A DNA stretch of 64,000 bases from Erwinia sorbitola (GTDB lineage Bacteria; Pseudomonadota; Gammaproteobacteria; Enterobacterales; Enterobacteriaceae): positions 4,095,501-4,159,500 of the forward strand of contig NZ_CP046509.1 of NCBI RefSeq assembly GCF_009738185.1, written 5' to 3'. Under the pieces are notes generated by a model. That model was not told where the DNA came from, searched no databases, and worked only from the letters and a program-made list of their open reading frames with translations. Positions 9,374 to 21,304 of this stretch are shown here, one piece after another. Position 1 is the stretch's first letter; each line of letters begins with the position of its first letter. A program made the translations under genes and the position numbers.

Positions 9374-11815
9374 TTATGCGTCGTCAGTTTTCTTCGCACG
9401 CTTCGCGCGGGTGGCCGAGGCGATTTTACGGGTTTTATCCGACGGTTTGCGCGGTTTTTTCTCTTTGGCAGCGGCCGGAGCGCCGTCTGCTGTTTTTGCC
9501 GGACGGAATGCGCTGTCCGGTTCAAAGTTTGCTCCTTTACGCGGTGCACGGCGGCGGCTGCCGCTGTTCTTCGGTGCAGCACGCTTTTCGCGTTCACGTT
9601 CGGTTTTGCCTTCGCCACGTGGCTTGCGGCTGCTGGAAACCAACGCAAAGTCGATCTTACGTTCGTCCATATGCACCGCATCGACACGCACTTCCACCGT
9701 GTCACCGAGACGATAAGTACGGCCACCGGATTCACCAATCAGGCGCTGCCCGACGGCGTCAAAGCGGTAGTAGTCATTATCCAGGGTGGAGACGTGAACC
9801 AGGCCGTCGATAAACAGATCAGTCAGGCGCACAAAGAAACCAAAGCCGGTAACGCTGGAGATCACCCCGGTAAAGGTTTCCCCCACCTGATCCTGCATAA
9901 AGTCACATTTCAGCCAGTCGGCAACATCGCGAGTGGCTTCATCCGCACGGCGCTCGGTCATCGAACAGTGCTGGCCAAGTTGCAGCATCTGCTGCATCTC
10001 GTAGTGGTAGCCACCGGTCGGTGTGGTATTGCCCTGCAAGGTGCCCGCTTCTTTCGCCAGCAAATACTTGATGGCGCGGTGCAATAACAGGTCAGGATAA
10101 CGACGAATTGGCGACGTAAAGTGCGCATAAGACGCCAGCGCCAGGCCGAAGTGGCCACGGTTTTCCGGGTCATAGACCGCCTGCTTCATCGAACGCAGCA
10201 GCATGGTTTGCAGCATTTCGTGATCCTGACGACCGGCAATCTGATTCAGCAGCGCGGAGTAGTCTACCGGCTGCGGTTTATCGCCGCCCGGCAGCGTCAG
10301 CCCCAGCTCATTCAGCACGGAACGGAAGCTTTTGATGCTTTCATCGCCCGGACGGTCGTGGTCACGGAACAGCGCAGGTTCGTTATTTTTCTCAACGTAA
10401 CGCGCTGAGGCGATGTTCGCGAGGATCATGCACTCTTCAATCAGCTTGTGCGCATCGTTACGGGAAACCTGCTCAACGCGCTCAATGCGGCGATCGGCAT
10501 TGAAGATGAATTTCGCTTCATCGGTTTCAAACGAGATACCGCCGCGCTGCTCACGAGCTTTTTCCAGCGCCAGGTACATGCGGTGCAACTCTTCCAGGTC
10601 TTTCACCAGCGGTTCATACTGCTGACGCAGTTCCTGATGGCCCTGGAGAATGTTCCACACTTTGTTATAGGTCAGGCGGGCGAAGGAGTTCATCACCGCT
10701 TCGTAGTGCTTGTAGCCGGTCAGCTTACCGGTGGAGGAGATAGTCATCTCGCACACCATGCACAGGCGGTCAACTTCCGGGTTCAGTGAACACAGGCCGT
10801 TAGACAGCACTTCCGGCAGCATTGGCACGACCTGAGACGGGAAGTAAACCGAGGTACCACGGTTAACCGCTTCATCGTCCAGCGGGGTGCCCGGGCGCAC
10901 GTAGTAGCTTACGTCGGCAATGGCTACCCACAGGCGCCAGCCGCCGCCGCGTTTACGTTCACAGAATACCGCATCATCAAAGTCACGGGCATCTTCACCA
11001 TCGATGGTGACCAGCGGCAAATCGCGCAGATCTACGCGGCCACGCTTGGCTTCTTCCGGCACTTCTTCTTTCAGATCGGCAATCTGTTTTTCCAGCGCTT
11101 CCGGCCATTCATGTGGAATATCATGAGTGCGCAGCGCCATATCTACGGCCATGCTGGTGCCCATGTTGTCACCCAGCACTTCAACGATTTTACCGACGGC
11201 TTTGCTGCGGCGGGTTGGGCGCTGAGTCAGCTCCACCACTACCACATAGCCCATGCGCGCACCCATCAGCTCTTCAGCCGGGATCAGGATGTCAAAGCTC
11301 AGACGGCTGTCGTCCGGCACTACGAAGCCAACGCCAGAATCGGTAAAGTAACGGCCAACAATCTGGCTGTTACGTGGTTCAACTACGCGCACTACGCGCG
11401 CTTCGCGACGACCTTTACGGTCAGCGCCCATTGCCTGCGCGAGGATCATGTCCCCGTGCATGCACATTTTCATCTGTTCGGCAGAGAGATAAAGATCGTC
11501 TTTACTCCCTTCGATGCGTAAGAAGCCGAAGCCATCGCGGTGACCGATAACTTTGCCTTTTAACAGGTCAAGACGTTCCGGCAGCGCGTAGCACTGACGG
11601 CGGGTAAAGACCAGCTGACCGTCACGCTCCATGGCGCGCAGGCGGCGGCGCAGGGCTTCGGTTTGTTCTTCTCCGCTAATCGCTAACTCTTCTGCCAGCT
11701 CTTCACGGCTGGCAGGTTTTTCGCGTTTGTCCAGATGAGCAAGAATGAATTCGCGGCTGGGAATAGGGTTTTCGTATTTTTCAGCTTCGCGTTCCTGAAA
11801 GGGATCGTGTGACAT
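9374..11815 (-). CDS. rnr: Ribonuclease R
   Basis: RNase R is a 3'-to-5' exoribonuclease that degrades structured RNA, including rRNA and tmRNA-tagged messages. The 813 residues show the full family order. A helix-turn-helix-like N-terminus ([20 protein letters not shown]) is followed by cold-shock domains ([15 protein letters not shown]). The RNB catalytic domain starts near residue 265, with metal-binding aspartates in [14 protein letters not shown]. An S1 domain ([17 protein letters not shown]) and a very basic tail (about residues 735-813) complete it. It lies 16 bases after nsrR, as in E. coli. Confidence 0.98.
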   Translation of the reverse strand: MSHDPFQEREAEKYENPIPSREFILAHLDKREKPASREELAEELAISGEEQTEALRRRLRAMERDGQLVFTRRQCYALPERLDLLKGKVIGHRDGFGFLRIEGSKDDLYLSAEQMKMCMHGDMILAQAMGADRKGRREARVVRVVEPRNSQIVGRYFTDSGVGFVVPDDSRLSFDILIPAEELMGARMGYVVVVELTQRPTRRSKAVGKIVEVLGDNMGTSMAVDMALRTHDIPHEWPEALEKQIADLKEEVPEEAKRGRVDLRDLPLVTIDGEDARDFDDAVFCERKRGGGWRLWVAIADVSYYVRPGTPLDDEAVNRGTSVYFPSQVVPMLPEVLSNGLCSLNPEVDRLCMVCEMTISSTGKLTGYKHYEAVMNSFARLTYNKVWNILQGHQELRQQYEPLVKDLEELHRMYLALEKAREQRGGISFETDEAKFIFNADRRIERVEQVSRNDAHKLIEECMILANIASARYVEKNNEPALFRDHDRPGDESIKSFRSVLNELGLTLPGGDKPQPVDYSALLNQIAGRQDHEMLQTMLLRSMKQAVYDPENRGHFGLALASYAHFTSPIRRYPDLLLHRAIKYLLAKEAGTLQGNTTPTGGYHYEMQQMLQLGQHCSMTERRADEATRDVADWLKCDFMQDQVGETFTGVISSVTGFGFFVRLTDLFIDGLVHVSTLDNDYYRFDAVGQRLIGESGGRTYRLGDTVEVRVDAVHMDERKIDFALVSSSRKPRGEGKTEREREKRAAPKNSGSRRRAPRKGANFEPDSAFRPAKTADGAPAAAKEKKPRKPSDKTRKIASATRAKRAKKTDDA

Positions 11816-11831
11816 CGAGGTTCCTCCGTTG

Positions 11832-12275
11832 TCAGCTGCTTAGTGAAGGTCGTTCACTGAGCAAAATTTGGTAGAGCGGATTGTTATTTTCAACCAGGTC
11901 GGCCAGGGTGTATTGATCAAGCTCGCGCAGAAAACTCTGCACGGCATCATGCAGCGCTTTTTTCAGGCGGCAGGCTGAGGTGATGTGACAAAAGTCACTG
12001 TGGCAGTTCACCAACTGTAGTGGTTCCAGCGCGCGTACCACCTGACCAATCACAATATCTTCGGCAGGCTTACCCAGGCGAATTCCGCCATTCTTACCGC
12101 GCACTGCGGCAATGTATCCGGCCCGACTAAGGTGATTGATTATTTTGACCATATGATTACGTGACACACCGTAGGTGTCAGTTACTTCGCTGATACTGGT
12201 CATCTGGCCCGCAGGTAGCGAAGCAAGATAGATCAGTGCACGTAAGCCGTAATCGGTAAAACTGGTTAGCTGCAC
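11832..12275 (-). CDS. nsrR: Nitric oxide-sensing repressor NsrR
   Basis: NsrR is an Rrf2-family repressor with an iron-sulfur cluster; nitric oxide damages the cluster and relieves repression of NO-detoxifying genes. The winged helix lies at residues 1-60 ([18 protein letters not shown], then [19 protein letters not shown]). The three cluster cysteines fall at residues 91, 96 and 102 ([12 protein letters not shown]), as in the family. It has 147 residues and is the first gene of the nsrR-rnr-rlmB block. I did not see a clear NsrR operator upstream of itself. Confidence 0.97.
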   Translation of the reverse strand: MQLTSFTDYGLRALIYLASLPAGQMTSISEVTDTYGVSRNHMVKIINHLSRAGYIAAVRGKNGGIRLGKPAEDIVIGQVVRALEPLQLVNCHSDFCHITSACRLKKALHDAVQSFLRELDQYTLADLVENNNPLYQILLSERPSLSS

Positions 12276-12422
12276 GGTAACCCCAGAGATACAACCGCAG
12301 GTGAAGTTGTGATCCGCTCAAGAATTTGTATTGTTAACAATGATAATAAACCAGCCACAGCTAGCCGGGCCATTTTATTTAAGGTGAGAACGGCAGAAGA
12401 GAACGGCAGGAAACCGGTACTG

Positions 12423-12451
12423 AATAAAAACTGGCCGGGCAATGCCCGGCC
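12423..12451 (-). terminator. Terminator of purA
   Basis: On the minus strand a GGCCGGGC / GCCCGGCC stem with a three-base loop is followed by AGTTTTTATT, 11 bases after the purA stop. It is a convincing intrinsic terminator and separates purA from nsrR. Confidence 0.85.
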
Positions 12452-12461
12452 TGAAACTGAA

Positions 12462-13769
<1,308 letters not shown>

Positions 13770-13826
13770 TCACCAGATTGCTTAAAAAAGGATTCTACCA
13801 TCGTCATTTGCCTCTTTCAGCAATTT

Positions 13827-13842
13827 AAGCATACGATTGCAT
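13827..13842 (-). promoter_or_regulatory. Candidate PurR operator upstream of purA
   Basis: On the minus strand ATGCAATCGTATGCTT lies about 67 bases upstream of the purA start. It matches the established PurR consensus ACGCAAACGTTTGCGT at 12 of 16 positions and is nearly palindromic around CG. E. coli purA is a known PurR target, which favours the call. It overlaps a possible promoter (CTGGCA, 16 bases, TATGCT). Confidence 0.4.
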
Positions 13843-13895
13843 AGTTTTTTGCCAGTTAGCACTTTGTGCCGCTGTGACAGCACTTCGCGATACTC

Positions 13896-14096
13896 TTAAC
13901 CACCGTTTCCGCGATTAAGCATGTAGTAAATCACCGAGCCTGCCACCACCAGCCCACCCCCAACTCTTCGCAGCAGGCCATCGGGCATGTGTGCCATGGC
14001 AATTATCATCCGCCGCCAGATACGCGGATACAGCATCGGGCCTAACCCTTCAAATACCAGCACTAACCCCAGCGCCATCCACACTGTCGCATTCAT
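13896..14096 (-). CDS. yjeT: YjeT family small inner-membrane protein (DUF2065)
   Basis: A 66-residue protein with two hydrophobic stretches (VWMALGLVLVFEGLGPMLYP and GGGLVVAGSVIYYML) that match E. coli YjeT. The family is of unknown function and usually lies just after hflC. I start at the ATG of MNATVWMALG because GGTGAG is seven bases upstream; an in-frame GTG three codons earlier is less likely. It lies in the same direction as hflC but beyond the hflC terminator. Confidence 0.85.
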   Translation of the reverse strand: MNATVWMALGLVLVFEGLGPMLYPRIWRRMIIAMAHMPDGLLRRVGGGLVVAGSVIYYMLNRGNGG

Positions 14097-14133
14097 GTTG
14101 TTCACTCACCGTCTTTGCTATTAAAAGAAACAT

Positions 14134-14159
14134 AAAAAAAGGGCCGGAAAATCCGGCCC
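14134..14159 (-). terminator. Terminator of the hflX-hflK-hflC operon
   Basis: On the minus strand a GGGCCGGA / TCCGGCCC stem with a short T-rich loop is followed by CTTTTTTTATG. It lies just past the hflC stop. Confidence 0.85.
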
Positions 14160-14180
14160 TTATAATGCGATATTAGATGA

Positions 14181-15185
14181 TTAGCGGGTGGTGGTGGAAG
14201 GACTCTTCATAAAGCGGAAGAAATCACTATCCGGACTCAGCACCATTACATCCTGGTTGCTATTGAAGCTGTTTTCGTAGGCACGCAGGCTACGGATAAA
14301 GGCATAGAAGTCTGGATCCTGACTGAAGGAATCAGCAAACAGTTTCGCCACTTCCGCATCACCTTCACCCTGAGTAATCAGCGCCTGACGGCGGGCTTCG
14401 GCCAGCGTACGTTCAACTTCGTAGTCTGCCTGAGCTCTCACCTTTGCTGCTTCCTCTGCACCCTGAGCACGCTGGCTTCGAGCAACAGATTCACGCTCTG
14501 CGCGCATACGTGCGTAGATCGCATCAGAGACTTCAGTTGGCAGGTTAATCTGCTTGATACGCACATCAACAACATGGATACCCAACGCCGCCATACTGTT
14601 CGGGTTGATCGCCGGTTCGTTGCTGTTGGTCTCGCTTTCAACGCGTTTCGCGACGGAAGCAATAGCATCATCAGCAGCTGGTGTAGCAACTTCATCATCC
14701 TGACCAGCACTGCCGGTGTTCAGCGCATCGCGAACGTCAGTGGTAAGACGGCCACGGGAATCGGTGACGATATCTTTCACATCCAGACGGCCAATCTCAG
14801 AACGCAGACGGTCACTAAATTTACGTTTCAGCAGCACTTCTGCCTGAGAAACATCACCACCGCCGGTGGCGAGGTAGTAACGGCTGAAGTCGCTCACGCG
14901 CCATTTGATATAGGAATCAACAATCAGGTCTTTCTTCTCTTTAGTGACGAAGCGGTCAGCCTGGTTGTCCATCGTCTGGATACGTGCATCAAGTGACTTC
15001 ACTGATTCCAGGAAAGGAATCTTGAAGTGCAGACCTGGTGCATAAACCAGCGGTTTATTATCAGAATCGCGCAGAACTTTGCCGAAGCGCATCACAATGC
15101 CGCGCTGGCCTTCCTGCACAACAAACAGTGACGCGTACAGCACCACCAGCACAACAATCAATACTACGATTAATGGCTTACGCAT
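14181..15185 (-). CDS. hflC: FtsH protease modulator HflC
   Basis: HflC forms, with HflK, a large inner-membrane complex that encloses and modulates the FtsH protease. The 334-residue protein has an N-terminal membrane anchor (VVLIVVLVVLYASLFVV). A periplasmic SPFH/band 7 domain follows (GQRGIVMRFGKVLRD, LDARIQTMDNQADRFVTKEKK). Then comes a long charged helix (about residues 225-280, AQGAEEAAKVRAQADYEVER). It starts three bases after the hflK stop, so the two are translated together. Confidence 0.97.
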   Translation of the reverse strand: MRKPLIVVLIVVLVVLYASLFVVQEGQRGIVMRFGKVLRDSDNKPLVYAPGLHFKIPFLESVKSLDARIQTMDNQADRFVTKEKKDLIVDSYIKWRVSDFSRYYLATGGGDVSQAEVLLKRKFSDRLRSEIGRLDVKDIVTDSRGRLTTDVRDALNTGSAGQDDEVATPAADDAIASVAKRVESETNSNEPAINPNSMAALGIHVVDVRIKQINLPTEVSDAIYARMRAERESVARSQRAQGAEEAAKVRAQADYEVERTLAEARRQALITQGEGDAEVAKLFADSFSQDPDFYAFIRSLRAYENSFNSNQDVMVLSPDSDFFRFMKSPSTTTR

Positions 15186-15188
15186 CGC

Positions 15189-16445
15189 TTATTCTCTCCC
15201 TTCGCGCTGGGCATTGTTACGTTGAGCATTCACCCGGCGTTGATCCATAATATCGTCCGGACTGAACGACGAACTGCCGCTGACGCGCTCGTTACTGCCT
15301 GATGCCGGTGGCAGACGCAGCAAACCACCGCTACCGTCCTGACCGTTGGCAGATGCACCACCCTGACCACGCATTAGCTGATCCAGTGGCAATACCATCA
15401 GGTTGCTACCTTTATCATTAACCAGCACTTTGCGGGTATGACCCAGCACGCGCTCCATGGTTTCGATATACAGACGCTCACGGGTAATCTGTGGCGCTGC
15501 TTTGTATTCCGGAAGAATACGCGCAAAGCTATCCACTTCACCCTGTGCTTCCAGTGTTACGCGAGATTTGTAGGCACGAGCCTTTTCCAGAATTCCCTGC
15601 GCATCACCACGGGCACGTGGCAGCTTGTCATTAGCATAAGCTTCTGCTTCACGTACCGCCTGCTCGCGGTTTTCACGTGCGGCAATCGCATCATCGAAGG
15701 ACGCTTTAACATCTTCCGGTGGGCGCGCCGTCTGGAAGTTAACGTCCAGCAGGGTGATCCCCATATCGTATGGACGAATAGTTTCTTCCAGCTCACGCTG
15801 TGTTTCGCTACGCACCACGGTACGGCCTTCGGTCAAAATACGATCCATGGTGGAGCGCCCGATAACACCGCGCAGGGCGCTGTCGGTTGCCTGACGCAGA
15901 CTGTCATCCGCACTGGTGACGGAGAACAGATAGCGTTCTGGATTCGTTACACGGTACTGCACGTTCATTTCAACGCGCACAACGTTTTCATCAGAGGTCA
16001 GCATGGTGCCGGAAGCCGACAGCTCGCGTACCGACTCCACGTTCACTGCGCGAACCTGATCAACGAAAGTCGGTTTCCAGTTCAGGCCCGGCTCTACCAG
16101 ATGGCTGAATTTCCCGAAGCGGGTAACTACACCGCGTTCAGCTTCTTTGATGGTATAGAAGCCGCTCGCAGCCCAGATAACTACCGCTGCAACAGCTACG
16201 ATACCAACCAGACGCCCGGCATTGCCTGGCTTACGCTGGCTGCTGCCGTTTCCTGTACCGTCACCGCCTTTTTTACCACCGCCCAGGCCACCAAGCTTAT
16301 TGCTCAGTTTACGGAAGATATCATCTAAATCAGGGGGCCCTTTATCACGCCCTCCTTTATTTCCCCCAGAGTTGCCGCCTTGATTATTGCTGCTTCCCCA
16401 CGGGTCGCGGTCCTGTCCGTTATTCCCGGGCTGATTCCACGCCAT
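15189..16445 (-). CDS. hflK: FtsH protease modulator HflK
   Basis: HflK is the partner of HflC. The 418 residues begin with a Gly/Asn/Asp-rich cytoplasmic stretch (MAWNQPGNNGQDRDPWGSSN), typical for the family. A membrane helix (VGIVAVAAVVIWAASGFYTI, about 79-98) and the SPFH domain follow (ERGVVTRFGKFSHLVEPGLN). The C-terminus is helical and low in complexity (NERVSGSSSFSPDDIMDQRR). The order hflX-hflK-hflC is conserved. Confidence 0.97.
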   Translation of the reverse strand: MAWNQPGNNGQDRDPWGSSNNQGGNSGGNKGGRDKGPPDLDDIFRKLSNKLGGLGGGKKGGDGTGNGSSQRKPGNAGRLVGIVAVAAVVIWAASGFYTIKEAERGVVTRFGKFSHLVEPGLNWKPTFVDQVRAVNVESVRELSASGTMLTSDENVVRVEMNVQYRVTNPERYLFSVTSADDSLRQATDSALRGVIGRSTMDRILTEGRTVVRSETQRELEETIRPYDMGITLLDVNFQTARPPEDVKASFDDAIAARENREQAVREAEAYANDKLPRARGDAQGILEKARAYKSRVTLEAQGEVDSFARILPEYKAAPQITRERLYIETMERVLGHTRKVLVNDKGSNLMVLPLDQLMRGQGGASANGQDGSGGLLRLPPASGSNERVSGSSSFSPDDIMDQRRVNAQRNNAQREGRE

Positions 16446-16499
16446 GTTTATACTCCATTAATTGTGTGTGCGGTGGTATCCCAGGCCGGGATACACGTG

Positions 16500-17783
16500 T
16501 CAGGCAACTATATAATCGACCAGGGTCGGTTCCTGTTTACACAGTCGACGCCAGTCAACAATCGGCATACGTATTTGTAACCCTACGCTACCATCATCTT
16601 CATTCCACTCTTTCTCTATCGCATGCAGCTGGTAAAAGCGGCTGCGTAGCCGCCCTGCTGCTGGCGGCAGGCGTAAATCATACTGCGCGATTTCACCGGC
16701 CAGACGTTCAGTAAGCGCCTGGAACAGCAGCGGAACCCCTTCTCCGGTCTGGGCTGAAAGCCAGACACGAACAGGCAGGTTCTCTTCATCACGATCGATA
16801 CGCGGAACAAAATCTTCCAGCATATCAATCTTATTCATCACCAGCAGGCTGGGGATTTTATCGGATTCAATTTCTTCCAACACCACATTGACCGCTTCGA
16901 TGTTTTCATCAAGCCGGGCATCTGCGGCATCAATCACGTGCAGCAACAGCGTCGCCTCACGGGTTTCCTGTAGCGTGGCTTTAAACGCCGCCACCAGGTC
17001 ATGGGGCAAATGACGAATAAAGCCTACGGTATCCGCCAGCACCACTTCCCCCACGTCTACCACGTCAACACGACGCAGGGTCGGGTCAAGGGTGGCGAAC
17101 AGCTGATCGGCCACATACACCTCAGAGGTGGTCAGGCAGTTAAATAATGTGGACTTACCGGCGTTGGTATATCCCACCAGTGACACGGTAGGGACATCGG
17201 CCTTGTTGCGAGCCTGCCTGCCCTGCTCGCGCTGTTTCGAGACGCGCTCAAGGCGGGAAAGAATCAGGGTAATACGATTACGCAGTAAACGGCGGTCGGT
17301 TTCTAACTGGGTTTCACCCGGGCCACGCAGGCCGATACCGCCTTTCTGGCGCTCAAGGTGCGTCCAGCCGCGAACCAGTCGCGTGGCAAGGTGACGAAGC
17401 TGCGCCAGCTCAACCTGCAGTTTACCTTCATGGGTACGGGCGCGTTGGGCGAAGATATCCAGGATCAGTCCGGTGCGGTCAATAACCCGACATTCACACA
17501 GCGCTTCAAGGTTGCGCTCCTGTGCCGGACTCAGGGCGTGATCGAACAGCACCACGGAGGCACCGCTCTCTTTTACCGCTTCGGCAATTTCAACAGCCTT
17601 TCCTTCACCAACGAAATATTTAGGGTGTGGTGCTTTGCGGCTACCAGTAACGACACGCAGCGCCTCAACGCCAGCAGAAGACACCAGAGTTTCAAACTCC
17701 TGTAGATCTTCTGTATCTCTTTCTTGCGAGAAATAGATGTGCACCAGTACGGCCTGCTCTCCGGCATCATAACGGTCAAACAA
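16500..17783 (-). CDS. hflX: Ribosome-associated GTPase HflX
   Basis: HflX binds 50S subunits and rescues or splits stalled ribosomes, especially after heat stress. An N-terminal glycine-rich helical domain (residues about 20-190, [28 protein letters not shown]) precedes the G domain. The G domain has G1 [12 protein letters not shown]3 DTVGFI and G4 NKID. The reading frame is open 23 codons further, but I start at TTG (giving [15 protein letters not shown]). GAGAGG lies seven bases before it, and the length (427 residues) then equals that of E. coli. A TTG start implies low translation. Confidence 0.93.
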   Translation of the reverse strand: MFDRYDAGEQAVLVHIYFSQERDTEDLQEFETLVSSAGVEALRVVTGSRKAPHPKYFVGEGKAVEIAEAVKESGASVVLFDHALSPAQERNLEALCECRVIDRTGLILDIFAQRARTHEGKLQVELAQLRHLATRLVRGWTHLERQKGGIGLRGPGETQLETDRRLLRNRITLILSRLERVSKQREQGRQARNKADVPTVSLVGYTNAGKSTLFNCLTTSEVYVADQLFATLDPTLRRVDVVDVGEVVLADTVGFIRHLPHDLVAAFKATLQETREATLLLHVIDAADARLDENIEAVNVVLEEIESDKIPSLLVMNKIDMLEDFVPRIDRDEENLPVRVWLSAQTGEGVPLLFQALTERLAGEIAQYDLRLPPAAGRLRSRFYQLHAIEKEWNEDDGSVGLQIRMPIVDWRRLCKQEPTLVDYIVA

Positions 17784-18017
17784 ACTTAAAACCTCTCGAT
17801 ACTTTGTTAAACCTGCTGCGCGTTGGCCATACTGCGTCAAAACCAGATTCAAAATGCGCGTTCAGCTCACTAAACGGCGTTTTTTGCATGGATTCACTTA
17901 ATGTCTAAGACGCAATAAGGAAGCCAGGCGATATATTTGTTGCCATGACTGGGCATTTTGCCAGGACGGGGAACTAAGATCACCAGACTCCCCGTCTTGG
18001 AGGGACAGCCACGCTAA

Positions 18018-18332
18018 TTACTCAGCGTCGTCACTGTCTTGCTGAGGCTGCTGAGAAGAGGCCCCCTGGTTACTTCCGCTATGGTGATAGTTGCTGCTTC
18101 CGCCACCCGCATTGTTACTGTGATGGGAGACCGGACGGGACGGAACAACGGTAGAGATCGCGTGCTTATACACCATCTGGCTAACCGTGTTTTTTAAAAG
18201 AATAACAAATTGATCAAACGACTCGATCTGGCCCTGTAGTTTGATACCATTTACCAAATAAATCGAAACCGGAACACGTTCGCGACGCAGTGCGTTCAAG
18301 AACGGATCTTGCAATGATTGCCCCTTAGCCAT
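18018..18332 (-). CDS. hfq: RNA chaperone Hfq
   Basis: Hfq forms hexameric rings that pair small RNAs with mRNAs. The Sm1 ([20 protein letters not shown]) and Sm2 ([14 protein letters not shown]) motifs are complete. The N-terminus ([20 protein letters not shown]) carries the usual proximal-face residues. The tail from about residue 73 is Ser/Asn/Gln/His-rich and disordered ([20 protein letters not shown]) and ends in acidic DSDDAE. The length of 104 residues is near 102 in E. coli. It lies between miaA and hflX as usual. Confidence 0.98.
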   Translation of the reverse strand: MAKGQSLQDPFLNALRRERVPVSIYLVNGIKLQGQIESFDQFVILLKNTVSQMVYKHAISTVVPSRPVSHHSNNAGGGSSNYHHSGSNQGASSQQPQQDSDDAE

Positions 18333-18434
18333 TCTATCTTTTCCTTATATGCTTGTTGTTTGTAACTTAAGAACCATAGGGTTCGAAATACGACGTAAAA
18401 AATTTGCGCAAGATAACCCACCAATTGTACACAA

Positions 18435-19385
18435 TCACCCAGGCTTCGCACTAAGAACCTGTAACACCGTAGAGTAGGCATCATCAGGGCGTTCGCTATC
18501 AAGCCAGTGAACGTCCTTCCAGCCACGTAACCAGGTCATCTGTCGTTTAGCCAACTGCCGGGTTGCGCAAATTCCCCGATAAACCATGTCATCGTAATCA
18601 ATTTCACCGGATAAAAATGACCACATCTGGCGATAACCGACACAACGAATGGAAGGCATATCCGTATGCAAATCACCTCGTGCAAAGAGCGCCCGAGCCT
18701 CCGCTTCAAATCCTGACGCCAGCATCTGGTGATAGCGCTGCTCAATACGCTGATGAATCAGTTCGCGGCTCGCCGGAGCGATAGCAAACTGGTAAACATC
18801 ATACGGCAGTGGATCGCCCGACGTTTTTGTCAGTTCCGTTAAAGTTTTACCCGAAATAAAAAAAACTTCCAGTGCTCGCGAGAGTCTCTGGGGATCATTC
18901 GGATGAATACGACGTCCAGCAACGGGATCTACATCACATAACTGGCGGTGAAGGGCTTCCCATCCTTCTTCGCTCGCCATCTGCTCTATACGCTGACGTA
19001 CCTCTGGATCGGCCGAGGGCAACGGCGATAATCCTTCAAGTAACGCCTTGTAATAAAGCATGGTGCCACCAACAAGCAACGGAATATTACCCCGCCGGGT
19101 AATTTCCGCCATTTCAGCCAGCGCATCACGCCGGAACTCTGCGGCCGAATAGGCCTCAGACGGATCGCGGATGTCCAGCAAACGATGGGGCGCAAGCGCC
19201 AGTTCTTCTGCGGATGGTTTGGCGGTTCCAATATCCATCCCGCGGTAGATCAGCGCTGAATCAACACTAATTAGCTCTACAGGTAACGCCTGGCGCAATG
19301 CTATTGCCAGCGCGGTTTTCCCGGAGGCCGTCGGTCCCATCAAAAATATTGCCTTAGGCAGGCCAGCCGTGGATTGTTCACTCAT
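18435..19385 (-). CDS. miaA: tRNA dimethylallyltransferase MiaA
   Basis: MiaA adds a dimethylallyl group to N6 of A37 in tRNAs reading codons that begin with U. The P-loop [11 protein letters not shown] lies near residue 17. [18 protein letters not shown] follows with the catalytic aspartate, then the substrate-recognition segment ([20 protein letters not shown]). With 316 residues it has the E. coli length. The start overlaps the end of mutL by eight bases, which indicates coupled translation. Confidence 0.98.
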   Translation of the reverse strand: MSEQSTAGLPKAIFLMGPTASGKTALAIALRQALPVELISVDSALIYRGMDIGTAKPSAEELALAPHRLLDIRDPSEAYSAAEFRRDALAEMAEITRRGNIPLLVGGTMLYYKALLEGLSPLPSADPEVRQRIEQMASEEGWEALHRQLCDVDPVAGRRIHPNDPQRLSRALEVFFISGKTLTELTKTSGDPLPYDVYQFAIAPASRELIHQRIEQRYHQMLASGFEAEARALFARGDLHTDMPSIRCVGYRQMWSFLSGEIDYDDMVYRGICATRQLAKRQMTWLRGWKDVHWLDSERPDDAYSTVLQVLSAKPG

Positions 19386-21228
19386 GCTTCAGGGCGTTCA
19401 TCGCCGTTTCAATATCGATGTATTGCAGTAGTCCAGAAGGTGGCGATTTCACTAACTGCGGGCAAAGCCTTTCAACTTCTGCCAGCAAGGTAATCGCCTG
19501 CGAGTGATTCCAGTGCTGATGCTCAGAAACCGACTGACGCGCTAACCACTGCGCCGTCTGGCTGGCTGAAACATCCTGCTGCCGGGCTAAATACCCTAAC
19601 ATTTCTGGAATCAAGTTTTGTAAATTTTGTTGGCGTAATGGTAAAGGTACGGCTCGCAGCATCACATGATGAGCATCAAATAGCAGGTCAATGCCCATCT
19701 GACTCAATAATGCGCCATGGCGTTTTCCAGCTTCACTCTCTGTTTTTTCCAGTTTCAGCCGGATCGGAATCAATAATGGCTGCGGCTTTAATCCTTCCTC
19801 ACCAGGTTCCAGTTGCATCTGCTTTAGCCAGCGTTCGGCCACCGCCAGCGACATTAATGCCACGCCTGCGGCTCCGTCGACCAGCGCATACTGCTCCTGA
19901 ACCACCGTCAATACGCGACCAAAGCTATGGACGTGCCCGGGCAAAGGCGCTGGCTGAACTTCTTTTTTTGCCGGTGTCATCTGGCGCGGCTCTTCGCTGT
20001 GCTTCACGGCCGGAGTGTTTAATAGCTGCTGATAGACCGCGCCCTCACGTTTCTGATAGCCCGGTTCCTGACGCTGCCAACTACTGCCGCCGCCCCCATT
20101 ACCAGCAGGCACAGAGTGAGATGTTACCGCAGGGGCAGGCACGGAGAAGTGATTACCTCCTGCCGCCGGGCGATTTTCTGGCTGCCAGCGCTCTGCCGGT
20201 GCCTGCGACATCTCAGGCAGAGTTTCGGCTCCGCTCTCCTGCAAAACGCTGACTACGCCCTGATAAATAAAGTCATGAACCAGACGCGACTGATGAAAAC
20301 GCACTTCATGTTTTGCCGGGTGTACGTTTACATCCACCTGATGCGGGTCGATTTCCAGATACAGCACATAGGCAGGCTGATGCTGATCCCCAAGCTTATC
20401 CTGGTAGGCCTGGCGGATAGCGTGATTGATCAAGCGATCGCGCATCATACGACCATTAACGTAGCAGTACTGTAATTCGGGCAGCGCTTTTGACCCCACC
20501 GGATCGGCCACCCAACCGCGCAAACTCAGCTCACCATGCTGCCATTCAATCGTCAGGGCATGCGTCATAAACGCCGTACCGCAGATAGCAGCCACGCGGC
20601 GCTCACGTTGGGTATTGTCGCTAACGCCGCGATACTGGCGCACCAGCTTACCGTTATGGGAAAGCGAGATCGCCACATCAAAGCGCGCCAGCGCAATGCG
20701 CCGGATCACTTCATCAATATGAGTAAATTCGGTTTTTTCGGTGCGCATAAATTTACGGCGCGCCGGGGTGTTGTAGAACAGGTCAAGCACCTCTAGTGTG
20801 GTGCCAACCGGATGTGCAGCCGGTTTCACGGTGACCGTCTGATCGCGCCCTTCCGCATAAGCCTGCCAGGCTTCACTCTGTGTTTCCGTTCGGGATGTCA
20901 GAATCAGACGTGATACTGAACTGATACTTGCCAGCGCCTCACCGCGAAATCCCAGGCTGATAATCGCTTCCAGATCGTCCAGCGTGGTAATCTTACTGGT
21001 TGCGTGACGCGCAAGCGCCATCGCCAGCTCATCTTTATCAATCCCGCAGCCGTTATCACGAATACGGATCAGCTTTGCGCCGCCTTTTTCAATGTCGATA
21101 TCAATGCGCGTGGCACCCGCATCAAGGCTATTTTCCACCAGCTCCTTCACCACCGACGCCGGGCGCTCGACCACCTCTCCGGCGGCAATCTGGTTCGCAA
21201 GCTGTGGTGGTAGTACTTGAATGCGCAT
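19378..21228 (-). CDS. mutL: DNA mismatch repair protein MutL
   Basis: MutL couples mismatch recognition by MutS to MutH nicking and UvrD unwinding. The GHKL ATPase domain (residues 1-330) shows [24 protein letters not shown] and [17 protein letters not shown] Pro/Gln-rich linker (about 340-430) leads to the C-terminal dimerisation domain. No endonuclease DQHA(X)2E(X)4E motif is seen, as expected for a species that uses MutH. It has 616 residues and follows amiB by 76 bases. Confidence 0.98.
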   Translation of the reverse strand: MRIQVLPPQLANQIAAGEVVERPASVVKELVENSLDAGATRIDIDIEKGGAKLIRIRDNGCGIDKDELAMALARHATSKITTLDDLEAIISLGFRGEALASISSVSRLILTSRTETQSEAWQAYAEGRDQTVTVKPAAHPVGTTLEVLDLFYNTPARRKFMRTEKTEFTHIDEVIRRIALARFDVAISLSHNGKLVRQYRGVSDNTQRERRVAAICGTAFMTHALTIEWQHGELSLRGWVADPVGSKALPELQYCYVNGRMMRDRLINHAIRQAYQDKLGDQHQPAYVLYLEIDPHQVDVNVHPAKHEVRFHQSRLVHDFIYQGVVSVLQESGAETLPEMSQAPAERWQPENRPAAGGNHFSVPAPAVTSHSVPAGNGGGGSSWQRQEPGYQKREGAVYQQLLNTPAVKHSEEPRQMTPAKKEVQPAPLPGHVHSFGRVLTVVQEQYALVDGAAGVALMSLAVAERWLKQMQLEPGEEGLKPQPLLIPIRLKLEKTESEAGKRHGALLSQMGIDLLFDAHHVMLRAVPLPLRQQNLQNLIPEMLGYLARQQDVSASQTAQWLARQSVSEHQHWNHSQAITLLAEVERLCPQLVKSPPSGLLQYIDIETAMNALKHE

Positions 21229-21304
21229 GGCTTGTCCTTGTTATCAACACCGCCATCCTGGACGGGAGTTCCCCCCGGCAAGATGGCAAAAAATTGGCCC
21301 TTTC

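Noticed and set aside
9337..9738. A 133-codon frame overlapping the 3' end of rnr
   Set aside because: It is a frame-shifted reading of the basic tail of RNase R, Arg/Ala-rich only for that reason.
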